From Schistocephalus solidus (lineage: Eukaryota; Platyhelminthes; Cestoda; Diphyllobothriidea; Diphyllobothriidae): a DNA stretch of 64,000 nt. Positions 1-12,664 of the stretch are shown here, piece after piece. Under the pieces are notes generated by a model. That model ran no database searches and was not told where the DNA came from. It saw nothing but the letters and a program-made list of their open reading frames with translations. A program made the position numbers and the translations under genes. Numbering within the stretch: the first letter of the stretch is position 1; each line of letters begins with the position of its first letter. Where the stretch lies: contig WEDG01000437.1 in assembly GCA_017591395.1 (NCBI GenBank), positions 310,001 to 374,000 on the forward strand. Reading direction: 5' to 3'.

Positions 1-539
1 GAACGGGACGCATGAGTTCCGTCACCGATCGGTTAGCTTTCGTCGACCAAAGCCAAATTTTGATTAATCTAAACTCAACCTTGTAATATTGCGAGAGACG
101 TCGGTCAAACTCCTGGAGGTTTCAGTCTCACATCTATGCTAACATATTTAGTCTCATGCGTATATTATTTGGCTAGCACTCACGGTTAAACTGATCTTTG
201 TTTTGATTCTTAAACTATTGTGTCCTATTTAAACCGCAGGCTACAACTGAAGTACCTTTTCCAAATGGACGCATTATATCTCCTCATTTAAATGAAGGAC
301 TTTAAAAATATTTAACGAAGACGATACCATTTGAGAATTCAGCATATTTTTCCAGGTTGTTTGGTAAAGTTGATGAGTGATGCCTTTGAAAACCCTATTT
401 TTTTGCGGCCCAGTGTGTCCTATACATCTGTGTACGTACTCTTTACAATATACACTATAAAAATAGTATTCAAAAACCTAATAAGCTTTGTTTTTACAAA
501 AAGCTTGTGTCTGGAGTTTACGTGATATTACTTTGTTTT
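1..539. other. No recognised feature
   Basis: AT-rich sequence with no reading frame of recognisable character. The minus-strand CR1-like copy that starts just downstream loses recognisable homology at about position 540. Confidence 0.5.
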
Positions 540-2780
540 AAGATCTATGACGGAAAACCAGAGAGGCATTTTATTATCAAAGTGATTCGTTCAAAGCTAT
601 AGGGACGTCGCCACCATGACTGATTGTGGGAAATGATTACAGTCTTTTACTACCCGTTGCGTGAAGTATTCAGGGTAAACATTTTCATGCGCAGCTTCAT
701 TTCGCGTCCACACAGAGGAGGCAGGAGGTGCCACTGAAACATATACTCAAAGCGCAACCCTAGCTCAAGGCCATGTATTATCTTGTAAATTAGGACCAGT
801 GAACTTCATTATTGCCTGTAACTTAGAGGGAATAGAGTTCAAATAGAGTTCGAAAGCTCAGACGAATAAAGCCATGATTCCGGTGAACAAACTACCTTCT
901 TCTTCGTCACTTATAGTTTTAGGCATGCCAGTCTCTCTATATCACAGTGATATTTAAGGTATCTTTATAGCTTTTTTGCATGGCATTGTACTTTATCAAG
1001 ATAAATTTTGTATTTTGCGAGCCATCAACGCCCCGCATGTGCGCCATATTCTAGGTGAGGTCGAACGAACTTGTGCCTAAGACTGTACCAAAGAGGTCTT
1101 CATCGAAAGATCAAAACGCCCTTTTGAAAGCTTGCAGAAACCGCATGGCAGTGTTTGCAACCTTTGCCCATTGCTTTGATGGCTTAAGTTTGCTTCGTTT
1201 CCAAAATCGACGTTCTTCTGTGAAAATTTAATGGGAATTTGGGTGTCGTTCAGGTAATATGTCCTCATGTTGGTAGTTGGAAGATTATTGGTTGTACGCA
1301 GGTGTTAAATGGCACACTATTACACATTTAAATCTAGGAACCATTTCTTCGACCATGTTTGCAGTCTGCACTGATTATTTTGCAGATAATTTTGCTCGCG
1401 CGGGACTTTAATGACTTGCCGTAGCTTAGCATCATCGCAAACATGATCTTACCGCAGTTCAGCTCCTGAAGACAGTCAGTTACATTAAGAATGAAAAGTA
1501 TGAGACCAATAACGGAGCCAAGGGGACGCTACTAACCCCGTTCACCCAGTCCTATTTATCCTTTCCGATACAGACGCGTTGTTTTCGACCAATCAGATAT
1601 GACTTTATCTAGTTCAAAAACTCTCCCCTAATGCCACGAACGCTCAGTTTATGTAAAGTCGTTGATAAGACACGCTGTTAAAGGCTTTGCGGAAATCGGT
1701 GTGCACTACATCTACCGCAAAGCCCTCTTCTGAAGCACAGGTATATAATTAGAGAGAAGTCAGCAAGTTTGAGTGGTAGGAGTACCCGTGCCGAAAACAA
1801 TGCCGAAAAATTCAGTAAGAAGTTATGTTCATCACATAAGTTTAGCATAGCAAGCTTTACAAGGACTTAAATTGTTTTGTAGAAAGTCAATATTTTAGGC
1901 CTACGGCTGTTTAGCGTCATCCTGTCGGACTTCGTCAACTGAAAAGGTTATGGTTTCAGTGACAGCCGTCTCTTCACTCATTGCTCGTTCTGGATTGTCA
2001 TCAGATGAACAACTGGGACAGTAGCTGGACTTTCTGCGGTCCTTCCGTCACTTAACCCTTGTGGCAGTTGTGAGTTCACTTCCCTTATGACCCTTAGTCT
2101 TTACTGAAAACGAGATCTTAAATGTTTGACCATCGGCCTGCTCTCAGACTAGTTCCGAACTCTACTTGCTGGTCAAGGTATTCGACCAGGGAAAATTGTA
2201 GAAGTTTATAGTCAAATGACGTTGCTATGGCCTTTACTGCCGAACTTTTCCGATCTTTGCCAGGCGCGTTTAAGTCACCCAGGAGCTATTCATTATCCTG
2301 CTGGCATATCAAGTTCAGTGAGTTTAGAAGTTCCTTGTCATCGCTTTCGTGCGAGCTAAGAGGCCGGTAAACAACGCAGAGATAAATAATCGGCTAATTT
2401 TTAATTATAATTGTACGAGATATTATTTCATACCTTCGTTGTACTACGTCGGAAATTTCCCTCTAGCAGGACGAAGGTTCCTGGGATATATCAGCTGTCA
2501 TGCCTCTGCTTCTACACTGGAATCTGTCACAACGGAACCTGTGGTGGTCCCCGATACTGACTTCGCTTAGGCCTATATCTTCAGTAAGCCACGTCTCTGT
2601 CTCTGCCGAGAGGCTAGGGATTTCAGCTGGTCGAGTTTGTTGAAGAGATTCCGGTGGTCCGCAAATTATTTTTCGAGGCAGCGGCCACAAACGCTTATAT
2701 TAGCCTCACAATCGGGAATTTTGCTAATTGTTAAGCTGTCAGTCTGAGGGCTTTTTGACAAAACAATTCTCTTTTGACGT
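540..2780 (-). mobile_element. CR1/Jockey-like non-LTR retrotransposon, decayed copy D
   Basis: Read on the minus strand, pieces of a CR1-type ORF2 appear in the proper order. An endonuclease N-terminal stretch lies at 2690-2463 (TEDIGLSEVS, FRCDRFQ), reverse transcriptase motif A at about 1735-1680 (VDVVHTDFRKAF), a post-RT segment at 1268-1077 (RTYYLNDTQ) and a C-terminal domain at about 1040-560 (FPLSYRQ, YFTQRVV). The endonuclease and post-RT pieces match the plus-strand copy at 60.85-63.13 kb at both protein and DNA level. Homology between the two continues upstream of the endonuclease as far as about 2780. Frameshifts, stops and internal loss make it a dead copy. The clade name rests on domain order and motif style; an alignment could place it differently within the Jockey superfamily. 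Confidence 0.75.
2463..2690 (-). pseudogene. Endonuclease domain fragment of CR1-like ORF2 (copy D)
   Basis: This short open stretch corresponds to the N-terminal half of an apurinic-type endonuclease, the domain that nicks target DNA for retrotransposition. The segment ETWLTEDIGLSEVSIGDHH is close to a segment at about 61086-61143 in the second copy of the family, and both continue into FRCDRFQ and a SQE.SSC motif. The later endonuclease motifs (GDFN and SDH) are not recoverable in the same frame. A relic with no expected function. Confidence 0.7.
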
Positions 2781-5700
2781 GAATTATGTGACCCTCTGTG
2801 ATTTTAGGTGTGTTTACCCATTACGTCTGCGCTAATTTATTTCATTTATCTGTTGATTTATCTTCAACCATTATTCTCCACTCATAGTCTTATTGAAAAA
2901 AAGTGGCATTCATATGCCGCAGAGATGACCCTTTTTGTAGCAAGAACTGCACCCGCGCTTCGGTTACCTAAATGATTTTTAAGTGTGTTAGCCGAGGGTT
3001 TGAACTAATTGCCAGCTGTGCGTTGTCTATTCCATATGTTTTTAGCATTTTAATCGACTAAAAGTCTCTGAAAAATGTTGAAACATCCTTTTTGAAAAAG
3101 ACCTTGGTCATGTTTACCTTTCTCCATGTGAACTGCTGACGGTTATTCTGGGACCCCTTTTATAGCTGAATTTTGTTTTCGCATCACATGAAACGCTTGT
3201 TCCCAGTTTACTTATTTCACTTACACTGGACAAACTGAACACAGAGTTCGCAAAGTCAAAAGCCGTTAACGATACAGTCAAACGTGTGTTAATGTATTTT
3301 CTTGTAATTAACCGCGTTGCCCGTTGCTTAGTCTAGCCTCCGTTTCATTAGAAGTCTCTCTCTAGATTTGGTAGCTAAGGTTCCATTCACATGGTGTGCT
3401 TGCACGGCTGTCGTGCGGTATAACAGAGCTTACGTCGGCTTTTAGCAGATGGCGTGTCAGCCGCCTTCTGCTGCTGTATGTGCCTGCATGTGGCCTTGTT
3501 AGACTCTGGCTTTTCAAAAGGGGCTAATATACATGGTTTTACTCTAATATCCAAATTCTGCAAACCTATAGACTGTACTCCATATGAGTCTGGTGTTTTT
3601 TGCTAGGACTTTTTTCTCTGTCTCTTTGGGTTTTGCATAAGGTTGTTTTCAGTGATTTTGCAATATTCTCTCAGATGTATGTAGACCGATTTCTCAACTG
3701 TTTCCTTACCCTTTGTATACTTGGCCTCTTGTTGTCCTTTATGAGCATTGATATTATCTCAGAGAGTAAGTCAAGTCTTTCCTCTACACGTCTTGTTCAC
3801 GTTGCAAGATCAAGACACCCAGCGCAGCTTGCATGCGCAAGCGGAGTTACTTCATTGGTGATCAGGTTTTGAAGCAGTTGGGAGAAGACTGAAACTTTTT
3901 TATGACCGGTAAATCCGGTTTCGCTATATTCTACAGAAATAGATTGTTCTATTTCTGAAGAAAACGTGTTCCAGCTAAGTAGGAGCGGTTTCCTTAAGTT
4001 AGCAGGTTCCTTCTCCTTAGAGTATATATTAAACGTTAAGCATTCGTGACGTTGCGTGATGGGCAAAATGTTAGGACACTTGACTCTTAGGAGTGAGGTC
4101 GGTGTTCAAATCCAGCCGACCAAGTACGTCCTTTATCCTCTTGGATATTTTTCATCTTACATTTCTAGTGGTTAATTGATCGATTGTTATGCACGTATCC
4201 ATTCGCGCAAATAATTCTGGCCACTTATGCTGTTAAGCAATTTTTCACTGATAAACAGGCCATGTCTGCTTCGGGCAAGTCAAAATGAATCAAAACCAAG
4301 CAATTTCGCTCTATCTTTGAATGTGTCCATTTTGCAGATTGGATGCAATTCATGTCTTTTGTGCATGTCGGTTTAGTAAAGATTTCCTTGTTTTAAGGTT
4401 TTCACCGTTTTTAGCTTCCTGTAATGCTGAAATAAACAGCTCATTGCAAAATGAAGGTGAGCATTTGCAGCAGTTGCAAGCCAGCGCGATAAATGACTGA
4501 CGTTTTTGCGTTAGGTCAACACGCACAGAATTAAGGTTCTTTTAGGCATACGACATTGAAGAATGGCAAATGAATGAGCGACTATGTTGATTTTATTGTC
4601 AGAGTACATTTAGATGGAGAAGATATGTAAAAGTATGTAATAAGAGTTTTATCGAATGATACAAGGATACGTTAAAAGTTGGGCAATATTTATATAATCG
4701 GATAAGACGAGGGGAAATTCGTACGTAATCGAAAAGAAGAAGTATTCGTTAAGGATGGGACTTATGGGGATGGAAGCTTGAACATGAGACGATTAGACGC
4801 GATGGGCCAAATTCTGAAAAATATTTACCCAAGCAGGGAAGATCGATTTAAAAAAAACTTTGGGTTTTGGTCCGTTACAAACCCACAAGGCTTAACACGT
4901 GAATTATCACGTTATGCATGTGCGTGACATCCTTATCTGTCACGCTGTCGTTCACACGCCAGCATTGTATAACGTCTTCAATATGTACACGCATATGTCA
5001 GATCTTAATTATCGACGTTGCCTACATGGCCATGTCAATGAAACTTTACGAAATATTTACGAAAATATGAGGAAAAGGTAATCATTGGATACGTTTTCCT
5101 CGTTGTCCGATAGTTCGGCTTCTGAGACGAATTCTGCCTCTACCTATGATGACTAAACATCATTGACGTTTGAATCAGACAGGGCGTCGACGCATGAAAA
5201 GTACCCATCTTACGTAAATTGTTACGCAAGTGGGCAGTATGCCCTCAAACACCCCATATTCACTTAAATAACCTGCTGCAGATTATATAAAACCATTCTT
5301 TCCGCATCTGCACGCAGACGTTCGGACGTTGTTGACGGTTACTTTTGGCTGGCAAATTAGCTGAACGAGCAGGAACGTAATCCTTTCCATTACAGATCCA
5401 CATGACGAGGTAGTTGTCTATCTTACAATCGATGGACTGCCCTTTCATAAGAAAACAATGAAACTGTTTTAGCCTACTTAAGGAAGATTTACGCAGCGTT
5501 TGTTGTAGGAAACTGTTGTGGTGATAAGGTGGAACTGACAAAGCAATTCAGTGAGCCACACATTATCATAAATTGTGGTGTTGGCAAGCTAACGGATGTG
5601 AAGGCATTTCGCAAACCATTAACTGATGAATAAGAAGCCTTGGCAAAATGTGGTTTCATATCGATGCAATTGACCCGACGCGGCAATTCCGTTTGGCCGT

Positions 5701-8700
5701 TGTCATTTTTGAGACTCCTGGTAGGGCCTTTTTGAAACAATTAAAAAAACGTATCTCTACTTCTGATGTGAGAGATGTTGCGTTAGGGATAAGTACGTAG
5801 ATAAGGTAATATAAAGACAGCGTAAATGAGCGTGCCGGGGCAGAAGAGGATTGTTTTTATCTCCAGCTGATATCTGCCACCACATGGATATTTTTCCCCT
5901 CTTCGCATGCTACATAGAAATGGTCAGTAGTTTTACACTAGGTCCATTGCATTAAGTTTATTTCGTGTCCTGGGGAGGCTCCTTAACCTGTGGCATCGTA
6001 GCCCAAGGGACATAGACAGTAGGCTGTCAGCGTCAGGTGTGTGTAACATAACGTTTCCTTAATGCGTACAGGTCGCGACAATTCTCACAGATGGTCTCCT
6101 ACTGTTTACGGCAGTATGGTGTCTAGTTCACCCACCTTTCATGTCAAAAGCGAGCACCGTTTAAGTAGGTGCTTAGAAAGAATCTTCATGGAGAGGTTTT
6201 TCTCCTTATATGGTAGAGCTCTGATGGTATAAGGCATTGCTTACTTCACGGGTGATGTTCTGCAGCAAATCTTGCTAGATTAACATCGTTCCAGTTCGAA
6301 AGATACTTAAGAGGAATGAAACCTATGCTTAGAAAACATTTGCAGCCTAAAAGTGAATAGATTAGTTAAATGGCAATGCGAACGACGTAACCAAAGCAGT
6401 CGGACGGATTGGCTATTCCATCGGCAACACACAAATAGACCCTTTAACATCGATGGGTAAGTCGTGTACGCAGTTTACTAATACTCATAGAAATAGACTT
6501 AGCATTGGTACGCTGCCTTCAGAGGGATCTCAGTCATCGACGGGAAGCTAATATGCATTCGGAAGATAGTGTGGAGATAAAGATGGAGACATGGGATTGA
6601 CTTTTGTGGAGTTCTCAGCTGTACATGATTACTTCGGTTATCCAACTACGTCTTCTAAAATTACGGTTTTTAAATGACCATTTAGGGACCATAATACACA
6701 TCTGCCCATTTCTGCTAATTGTGTACAGGTATGTTAGCTTCCCGGTGCAAGATGAGTTCGTTCTTATTGAAATTAATTGACAGTGGGACTGTCATGACTG
6801 AAATCAGTGACTTGTTGGATGCCAAAGTCAATTCCCCGTAGGAGGACTCAATCCGTCTGACAGTGTACTTTTACTCAGCAAAGTTGTTTCCACTGTTACT
6901 CCCACCGCATAGTGGAAATTTTTCGTGAATCCATCAAGCAAACAGTCTCCTGTACCATGATTTATGATTCATTATGGACTGGTTTCAGACCGAGTTGTCC
7001 CAAATTACGCCACCTTACTTAAGTGACCGTCCTTGACGAACTACGACGCTGAAGTATGATCAACAATTATGTCGGATATCCTTAAAGTTAACAAATACCA
7101 AACATAATTTTATAATAGGATTCTGATGACGTGGGTATCACATTACCCACAGGCGAGTCCCACCCCCTAAGGCAGTAAGTAATGTTTCTTCGTAAGATGT
7201 CTGTTGCCGTTCAACAAAGTCATAAATATGGATGATTTCGACCAACTATTCGAAGCGTTGGTGGATCCCAATTACCGTCAGCATGTGGTCAAGTATATCT
7301 TTAAATATAAATTCTTTCCACAAGCATCCAACTCATCTTCATTTAGGGGGGAACAGGACGGCAATATTCATTACTATTTTGTTCGCTGATGGTTTGATGA
7401 ACAGATAAATTTCAATAGCACCTGCTAAGAAAGGGCAAACGTGTAAATAAGCCTTACGTCTTTTTTTCATGTCAAGTTACCTTATTTATTGTAGAAGTTG
7501 TCAACCTTTGAAATACAGACCAACAGTCTTATTGGCAGCAGTTGGAAGATTCCTTCAAAGAACTTTCGAGAAGGTCCATGACTGCTTGCAGAAAACAAAT
7601 TCAGATGGCATTAACGCACCAACCAGTTTATGCATAGGTCCGTTTGGCGCAGAATATGTTACCTTGTCAATCAGTCAAAACGTGAAAAACGCCGGCCGTT
7701 TGTGACATTTCGGTGACTGATCCTGAATAGCTCCGTAATGAATGGAGGCTTGGTTTTTAAGGAATGTTTTATAACCTTTAAAAACCAGGGTTTTGTTAAA
7801 ATTACCAGATATGGTATAGTGGATAAAAGCGAATGTGTGGTGTCAAAAGTGAAAGACGCAAAAAATGAGTTCCAACAGCTGGAACAACATGGTTATTTGC
7901 TTGCGGTTTTGAGGTAACAGTTAAACATTCCATCAGAGGAATTATATAATTACTCGTCAGCTCGGCCGTCGTAGTCTGACGATATCCACCTCATGCTCCA
8001 AAGAAGGTTGGTGCAGGTACGGTGACTTGTGTGCAAATTAGGCTTAAATAAGAATAGACTTGCACTGCGCCTAATGCACACCCTATTTTCCCTTACCGCG
8101 TGTGCCCGGTGTCAAGACATAGTCAAGAAGACCGAAAGGCGGGTTCGGGCACAAATGAATCATATCCCACGGAAAGCCATACAATGACAACAGTGGGTGG
8201 TGCGGCATGAACCTGCAATTATGCGTGCACATGATGGATACGCGCACCCCCATGTTCGCTATTGATAATGGGACCTCATCCCAGTTAACAATAACGCCCG
8301 CTGCACTCTTATTTGGCTCCGTGTTAGTCCAGTGCATTTACCACCTGGCCCGTTTAGGGGCCATACATCTTAACTCAGTGCTCCTTTATCAACTCAGATG
8401 GTCTTTGGTGTGATAATTTAGTGGCCATTTAATTCAACAACTCCGTCAATTAATTATGTGTTGCCACGCGTACACAGGAGGCAATTGCACTTATCTCTTG
8501 TCTGCAGATCAGAAAACATTAAAGCAAGCAACTGATAGATCAACCGATTTTCGACAGAAGCTTTGCGTCAATTATAAACAGACTCCAAAAATGACACTTT
8601 CACAAAAACATATGCACACGTCTTCCTACTGATTTAATTGCCATCGGTGCGTTTGCTTAAATGTATGTGTTATTATTGATATCAAACGAAAAATTATATT

Positions 8701-9339
8701 TCAAATTTCGGTGCAGCATCTCTGATTTACTGCACCACACCTTATCTGCATTTCATTAGCAGGCATATCCACCTTCAACTACAAACAACGGGTTATAGAA
8801 TTGGGGACATTCTGTCAAGAAATTATATATGTAAACATGTTAACAGCGAACTCCATCTACTTGGAGTTGCAATACATTTCATGAAAATAAGTACTTGTAT
8901 CAAGCAAATAATTTTTAATTTTTTTATATAACGAAGAAGGATGAACAGTGTCAATACAAAAATTCCCTTCAAGTGCATTTAACTGTTTAGATCCTCGAAG
9001 AGGATAGCGTTGGTCTTTTCTGTCTGAGAGCAAATTTGCAGTTTACACGTCTCGTTCAAAATGATCGATTTAGTGGAAGTAACTTGCACGCAGATACAAT
9101 TTTAATTATAATTAGTTGGTAAATGAAGTAACCAAGAAGTTTATTAAAAAAGACCAAAGCTGCCCTTAGTAGGCAAATGAACGTCAAAACCAGGTTATAT
9201 AAAAACAAATAAAAGCATTTGTATCCCAAGATGTGTAATCAAAAATACTTCAAAATCGCTTGGAACAAAATGCATGTTTTAATGTAAGTTTTTAAAACTG
9301 GTACCCATTCTATCATCGGACGAAATGGAGATTGACGAG
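2781..9339. other. Long stretch without a recognised gene
   Basis: About 6.5 kb of moderately AT-rich sequence. Several frames of 60-93 codons are open (for example 5260-5541 and 5489-5740 on the minus strand, 7204-7389 and 7469-7705 on the plus strand), but none has a recognisable domain, a coding-like composition or an exon partner I could support. The only structured feature I see is the tRNA-like sequence near 4.05-4.13 kb, listed separately. Confidence 0.5.
4053..4126 (+). repeat. tRNA-like sequence, possible SINE head
   Basis: The stretch has an A-box-like motif (TGGGCAAAATGTTAGGAC) followed about 35 nt later by a B-box-like motif (GGTGTTCAAATCC) in a T-arm-like context. This is the spacing of an internal RNA polymerase III promoter. 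No convincing acceptor stem forms, so it is more likely a tRNA-derived SINE head or tRNA pseudogene than a functional tRNA. No second copy with the same flanks was identified in the window. Confidence 0.4.
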
Positions 9340-9379
9340 AAAACAGTCGACTTTGACTAAAGGACAGGGTTGGCTATTG

Positions 9380-9560
9380 CAAACAAAATTTAATTGTCTA
9401 CAAAATACCCTGTACATTTGGTGGTGCTTTATATAGTGGTCAGACCAGGAAATCGCTTCTCATTCGTGTACATAAACACCAGATAGTGGAGAACAGACGT
9501 TAAATATAAGCCAAGACAAAAAAGCACATACTGGACATAGGACACTCGTTTTTATAACAG
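9380..9560 (+). pseudogene. Penelope-like element GIY-YIG endonuclease fragment
   Basis: The plus strand reads YKIPCTFGGALYSGQTRKS then LLIRVHKHQI. This is the start of the GIY-YIG endonuclease of Penelope-like elements (C..C....Y.G.T...L..R..EH). It resembles the minus-strand fragment near 54.7 kb (YKIPCSSCNAVYWGQTGKS) more than the fragment at 10.6 kb, so two related lineages seem present. The second zinc-binding cysteine is lost and a stop follows the helix. The reverse transcriptase part is missing here. Fragment only. Confidence 0.6.
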
Positions 9561-9874
9561 GAAACCCCCGTAGTTTTCGCCTGCATCACTGGGATTGGCT
9601 GTGATGTTCTCCAATTAAAATATCAATTGACGTGCACCGAAGCAGGTCAGGTGGAACTGATCACCGCCAGCATCAATCAGGTTTCTGAAATAACTGGACA
9701 CCTATAGGCCTAACGCTGAATCGTATGTCAGTCACAGCTGAAGGTTGAATGTTTTGTGTACATCGCTTGTTTATGCGAGGATGAAATGGGGTCGCAAATT
9801 TGAAAATAATCGCAATAAAAAATTTTTTCCACAGATAACTTGATCATTTTTTGCATCTGTATAAACATACTGGG

Positions 9875-10050
9875 ATTACCGACAAAGACAAGAACGCGAA
9901 GGCCAGCCTTAGCCAGTTTTACCCAACCTTTACTTGTAGGGGCTCCTGAGTTTCGAAATCGGCTTTACGTGATTGGTAACTCTGACGCCACCGGCTAGTT
10001 GCCTCGTCGGATTCGATCGGTCAACGCACAGTGGTTGCATACCCATCAGT
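9875..10050 (-). repeat. Possible tRNA-derived SINE, diverged
   Basis: It begins on the plus strand with ACCGACAAAGACAAGAACGC, the reverse complement of the CTTGTCTTTGTCGG tail seen in the SINE-like copies at 17.97-18.14 and 53.94-54.08 kb. About 75 nt further on is a reversed B-box-like motif (GAGTTTCGAAATC). The order and spacing fit a diverged minus-strand copy of the same family, but overall similarity is low. Confidence 0.4.
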
Positions 10051-10129
10051 TTGTGGGATCTATTGTTCTTATTGTGTCTTGTGGGTAAATCTATTGCACC
10101 ACAGGCCGTCGTATAGGGAAAATTACTTT

Positions 10130-11110
10130 GCTCACATATAGCGCTGTTTCAAAACCTAAAGGGAAAAGCAGGGTCCGAAGGCTTATCGGTTTACGAGCAA
10201 AAGATGCAAACGCCGATGGCCTCCCCCCTCTGTTCGGATTTGTTGCTGAGATAGTTTTGCAGAGGCTGAAGTGACTGGTGTTCCTCAAACCTCTGGTCAA
10301 AAAACGTCGATGACACATTTGTCAAAGATGGGACAGAGGAGGAAGCGAAATTCCTTTGTTCCCTTGTCATAGCCAACAGTTCTCCACGATTCTTCATACT
10401 TGAGAGCCGAACGAAGCCTACTCGTGAGCGATCCTATCAGGACAAATTGAAGTTTAAACTCGCAATCCCCTTCTTGCAGAATGTTTTGGAGTCAACCGCC
10501 AGAACGTGGCATGCTTTGGGAATTGAAGAGACCCAAAACCAGAAGTTATTAGGCAGCAGATAATGAGATCCAAAGACCCACTACTGGTAGCGTATCAATC
10601 AATGTTGTTCTACAACCTACCATGCCAAAATTGCAGCTCGAGATACGTTGGTGAAGCGGGAAAACGCCACTGCAAAAGATTGCATGACCACCAGCTTGCA
10701 GTGAACCCAAGAGGATACACTTTCACTGGTATATGGTCACATACAACAGGAGAAGCAGAATTTTGCCTTTGGGGAAGCAATAGTAATCTACTGAGTCAAT
10801 GCAAAGACGGCCAGACTGGTGGTCGAAAGTTGTTCCTCAGTTGGCACAATCAACAGAACGAATGAGCTGCATCCGACATACAAAGTCAAACGTGCAACGC
10901 TGCAGTCAGTCTAGACGGAGCCAACAGCACTAGAGAAGCATACTCGCGGCTTCTCCACCCGCTGTCACACTCACAGCAGGGGGAAGAGCCAGCCGGAGGT
11001 CACTCAACCGATGTCAGACTTTTACCCACCCAAGACAGAACAAATCAAGGCAAGCAAAACAACCACCCCACCACCACACTAATGACGGAAACAAGGAAGT
11101 TTCCGAAATA
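10130..11110 (+). mobile_element. Penelope-like element, RT and GIY-YIG remnant
   Basis: Two parts of a Penelope-like polyprotein lie in order. At about 10210-10325 are degraded reverse transcriptase motifs (GxxPLFGFVAEIVLQRL, then VDDTFVKDG at 10306-10332), corresponding to the catalytic (Y)VDDTF motif of this family. After LAIPFLQNVLES at about 10460-10495, the GIY-YIG endonuclease follows at 10563-10865 (NLPCQNCSSRYVGEAGKR, then LHDHQLAV), with the C..C pair and the Y.GE.G core visible. Penelope-like elements copy RNA into DNA and use GIY-YIG to cut the target. The upstream RT half is absent or unreadable, and there are frameshifts between the RT and the linker, so the copy is dead. Confidence 0.8.
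10563..10865 (+). pseudogene. GIY-YIG endonuclease domain of Penelope-like element
   Basis: A 100-codon open stretch encodes most of a GIY-YIG nuclease domain. It has a Cys pair (PCQNCSS), the modified GIY half (SRYVGEAGKR), a basic helix with H-D-H (RLHDHQLAVN) and a WSHTT segment typical of the family C-terminus. The frame ends in NQQNE; continuation in another frame (NELHPTYK at about 10857-10880) shows a frameshift close to that end. The first Met is internal, since homology extends upstream in another frame. No independent gene function is expected. Confidence 0.75.
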
Positions 11111-11212
11111 TCAGCCTCAATGCAGTGTGGTCCATTAAATGGCCTCTTTTTCTTTTGAACAGGATAATTTATCTGAACCGTGTATCTTCAGTCACGTTGA
11201 TATTTATACTTT

Positions 11213-11236
11213 TATATATATATATATATATATATA
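11213..11236. repeat. (TA)12 microsatellite
   Basis: An uninterrupted TA dinucleotide tract lying between the Penelope-like remnant and a SINE-like tail. Confidence 0.95.
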
Positions 11237-11254
11237 ATAAAGTACTGAGGTGGT

Positions 11255-11400
11255 CCACACATGGGATTCAGTATTACTTGTTGATGCCATCTAATAAGCC
11301 AGAAATCGCCATTACGGTTTCCCATGTATTTGTCATTTCGCTATCATATCTACATGTTACTAGTCACTATGCGACTGTCTGTGAGGGCTCTAGAAGGCGC
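11255..11400 (+). repeat. SINE-like tail fragment
   Basis: The stretch contains AATAAGCCAGAAATCGCCAT followed by a CTTGTCTTTGTC-like segment (ATGTATTTGTC), then TATGCGACTGTCTGTGAGGG. The same blocks occur, reversed, at 17.91-18.01 kb. It corresponds to the 3' part of the repeat family whose tRNA-like head is visible at 18.05-18.12 kb; no A or B box is seen in this copy. Confidence 0.55.
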
Positions 11401-11519
11401 CCTAAGGCACAAATGGAAAAACATTATCAGTTTTTGTAGCGGTAAGCACTATTTTTGCATGCTTATACAGATAAACTGGCATCTCATAAAACGTAAAAAG
11501 TAAAAAACATAATTCTATG

Positions 11520-12360
11520 AGAAAATAAAGACTTTAATGCGTACATTTTCGAAACTGGTCCCCCAGCTCGTCGTCAGACGTCGAAATGTGTACACGAACA
11601 ATTAACGTATTAACCGTGTCTAACAGGAGATTCTACAACTGGACGATGTTTGCGCTAATAAGTGTTAAGTTTAATTTTAGACATCCCGTCGTGATTGGCC
11701 GTGTGCGTTTGAATTTGCTCTTGGACAATGTTTGTGCCAAAGTTTGCACTGACTATCTGCATCACTGCCCGAATCGGTAAGAATTTAAAAAAGATATTTC
11801 AAACGACCTGGCCACCAAGGCACCCAAAACAACGACCTGGCTAAATCTCCCATACGTGGAAAATATATCTGTACTTGTCGAACGGCAACGGCGAAAACAC
11901 CAAATGAATGTAGCATAAGACCCTCAAATTTACCTGACGCTCAGAGCTGATATACCCTTAGGATACGGTTGACTTTTATGATACAGAAGTTGTTTTCTAC
12001 AAAATCACATGTTCCAGTTGTGATGCAAATTAATGGGGACAAACATGGAAATTCATCTCAACCAGCATACACTTACAACAGTTAGTGGTAAGAAGAGGAG
12101 ACCATGTATCCCAGGTACCCATGCACAAACTGGATACCAAGCACACATTTGCACTGGAGAACACTCCGATTGTGGACTCCTGTACGATTAGAAATGGCTA
12201 CAATTTCCTGGAATCAATGCACTCAGATGAGGTATGAATCAACATGGCATATCGATTAGGATGTCACATGAAAAATCCGCAAGGACAACTGCAAATGCGC
12301 ACAGCCAATCACGACGGGATGACAAAAAACACTTAATGCCTATTGGCGCAAACATCGCCA
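11520..12360. mobile_element. Penelope-like element ends in inverted arrangement
   Basis: The right part (about 11990-12360, plus strand) is a decayed GIY-YIG region that lines up at DNA level with the reverse complement of 54.4-54.75 kb (CAAATTAATGGGGACAAACA; GGAATCAATGCACTCAGATG). The left part (11520-11700) matches 54.29-54.47 kb, so it is the same 3' region in the opposite orientation. The two parts share an inverted repeat around 11640-11700 and 12298-12360, containing CATCCCGTCGTGATTGGC and its complement. Inverted or partial tandem terminal arrangements are known for Penelope-like insertions. No intact reading frame remains. Confidence 0.65.
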
Positions 12361-12664
12361 GAATTTAGAAACCTTTTTGACATGATTAATTATTTAATTT
12401 TTTCTTGGTCGCATTCAAAGGTCTGACGATGAACTGGGGGACCAGTTTCAAAAAGATATGCGTTAAATATTCTTTTATCCAACAGATATCCGTCTCTTCT
12501 CATATATATCTGTATAGTGATCTGATTGAACACTTTTGTCCAGTGAAGGTGCAAAAAAAGTATAGTCGCCCCGCCTGGTTAACAAGAGAACATAACAGGC
12601 AGCTAAAGAAGAAGAATTAAAATGGAAGGTATTCAGGCAAACAGGGTCAGCAAGTCACCAGTAG

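Noticed and set aside
5260..5740. Overlapping minus-strand open frames of 93 and 83 codons, considered as a DNA transposase remnant
   Set aside because: No catalytic motif or family pattern could be seen in either frame or when the two were read together.
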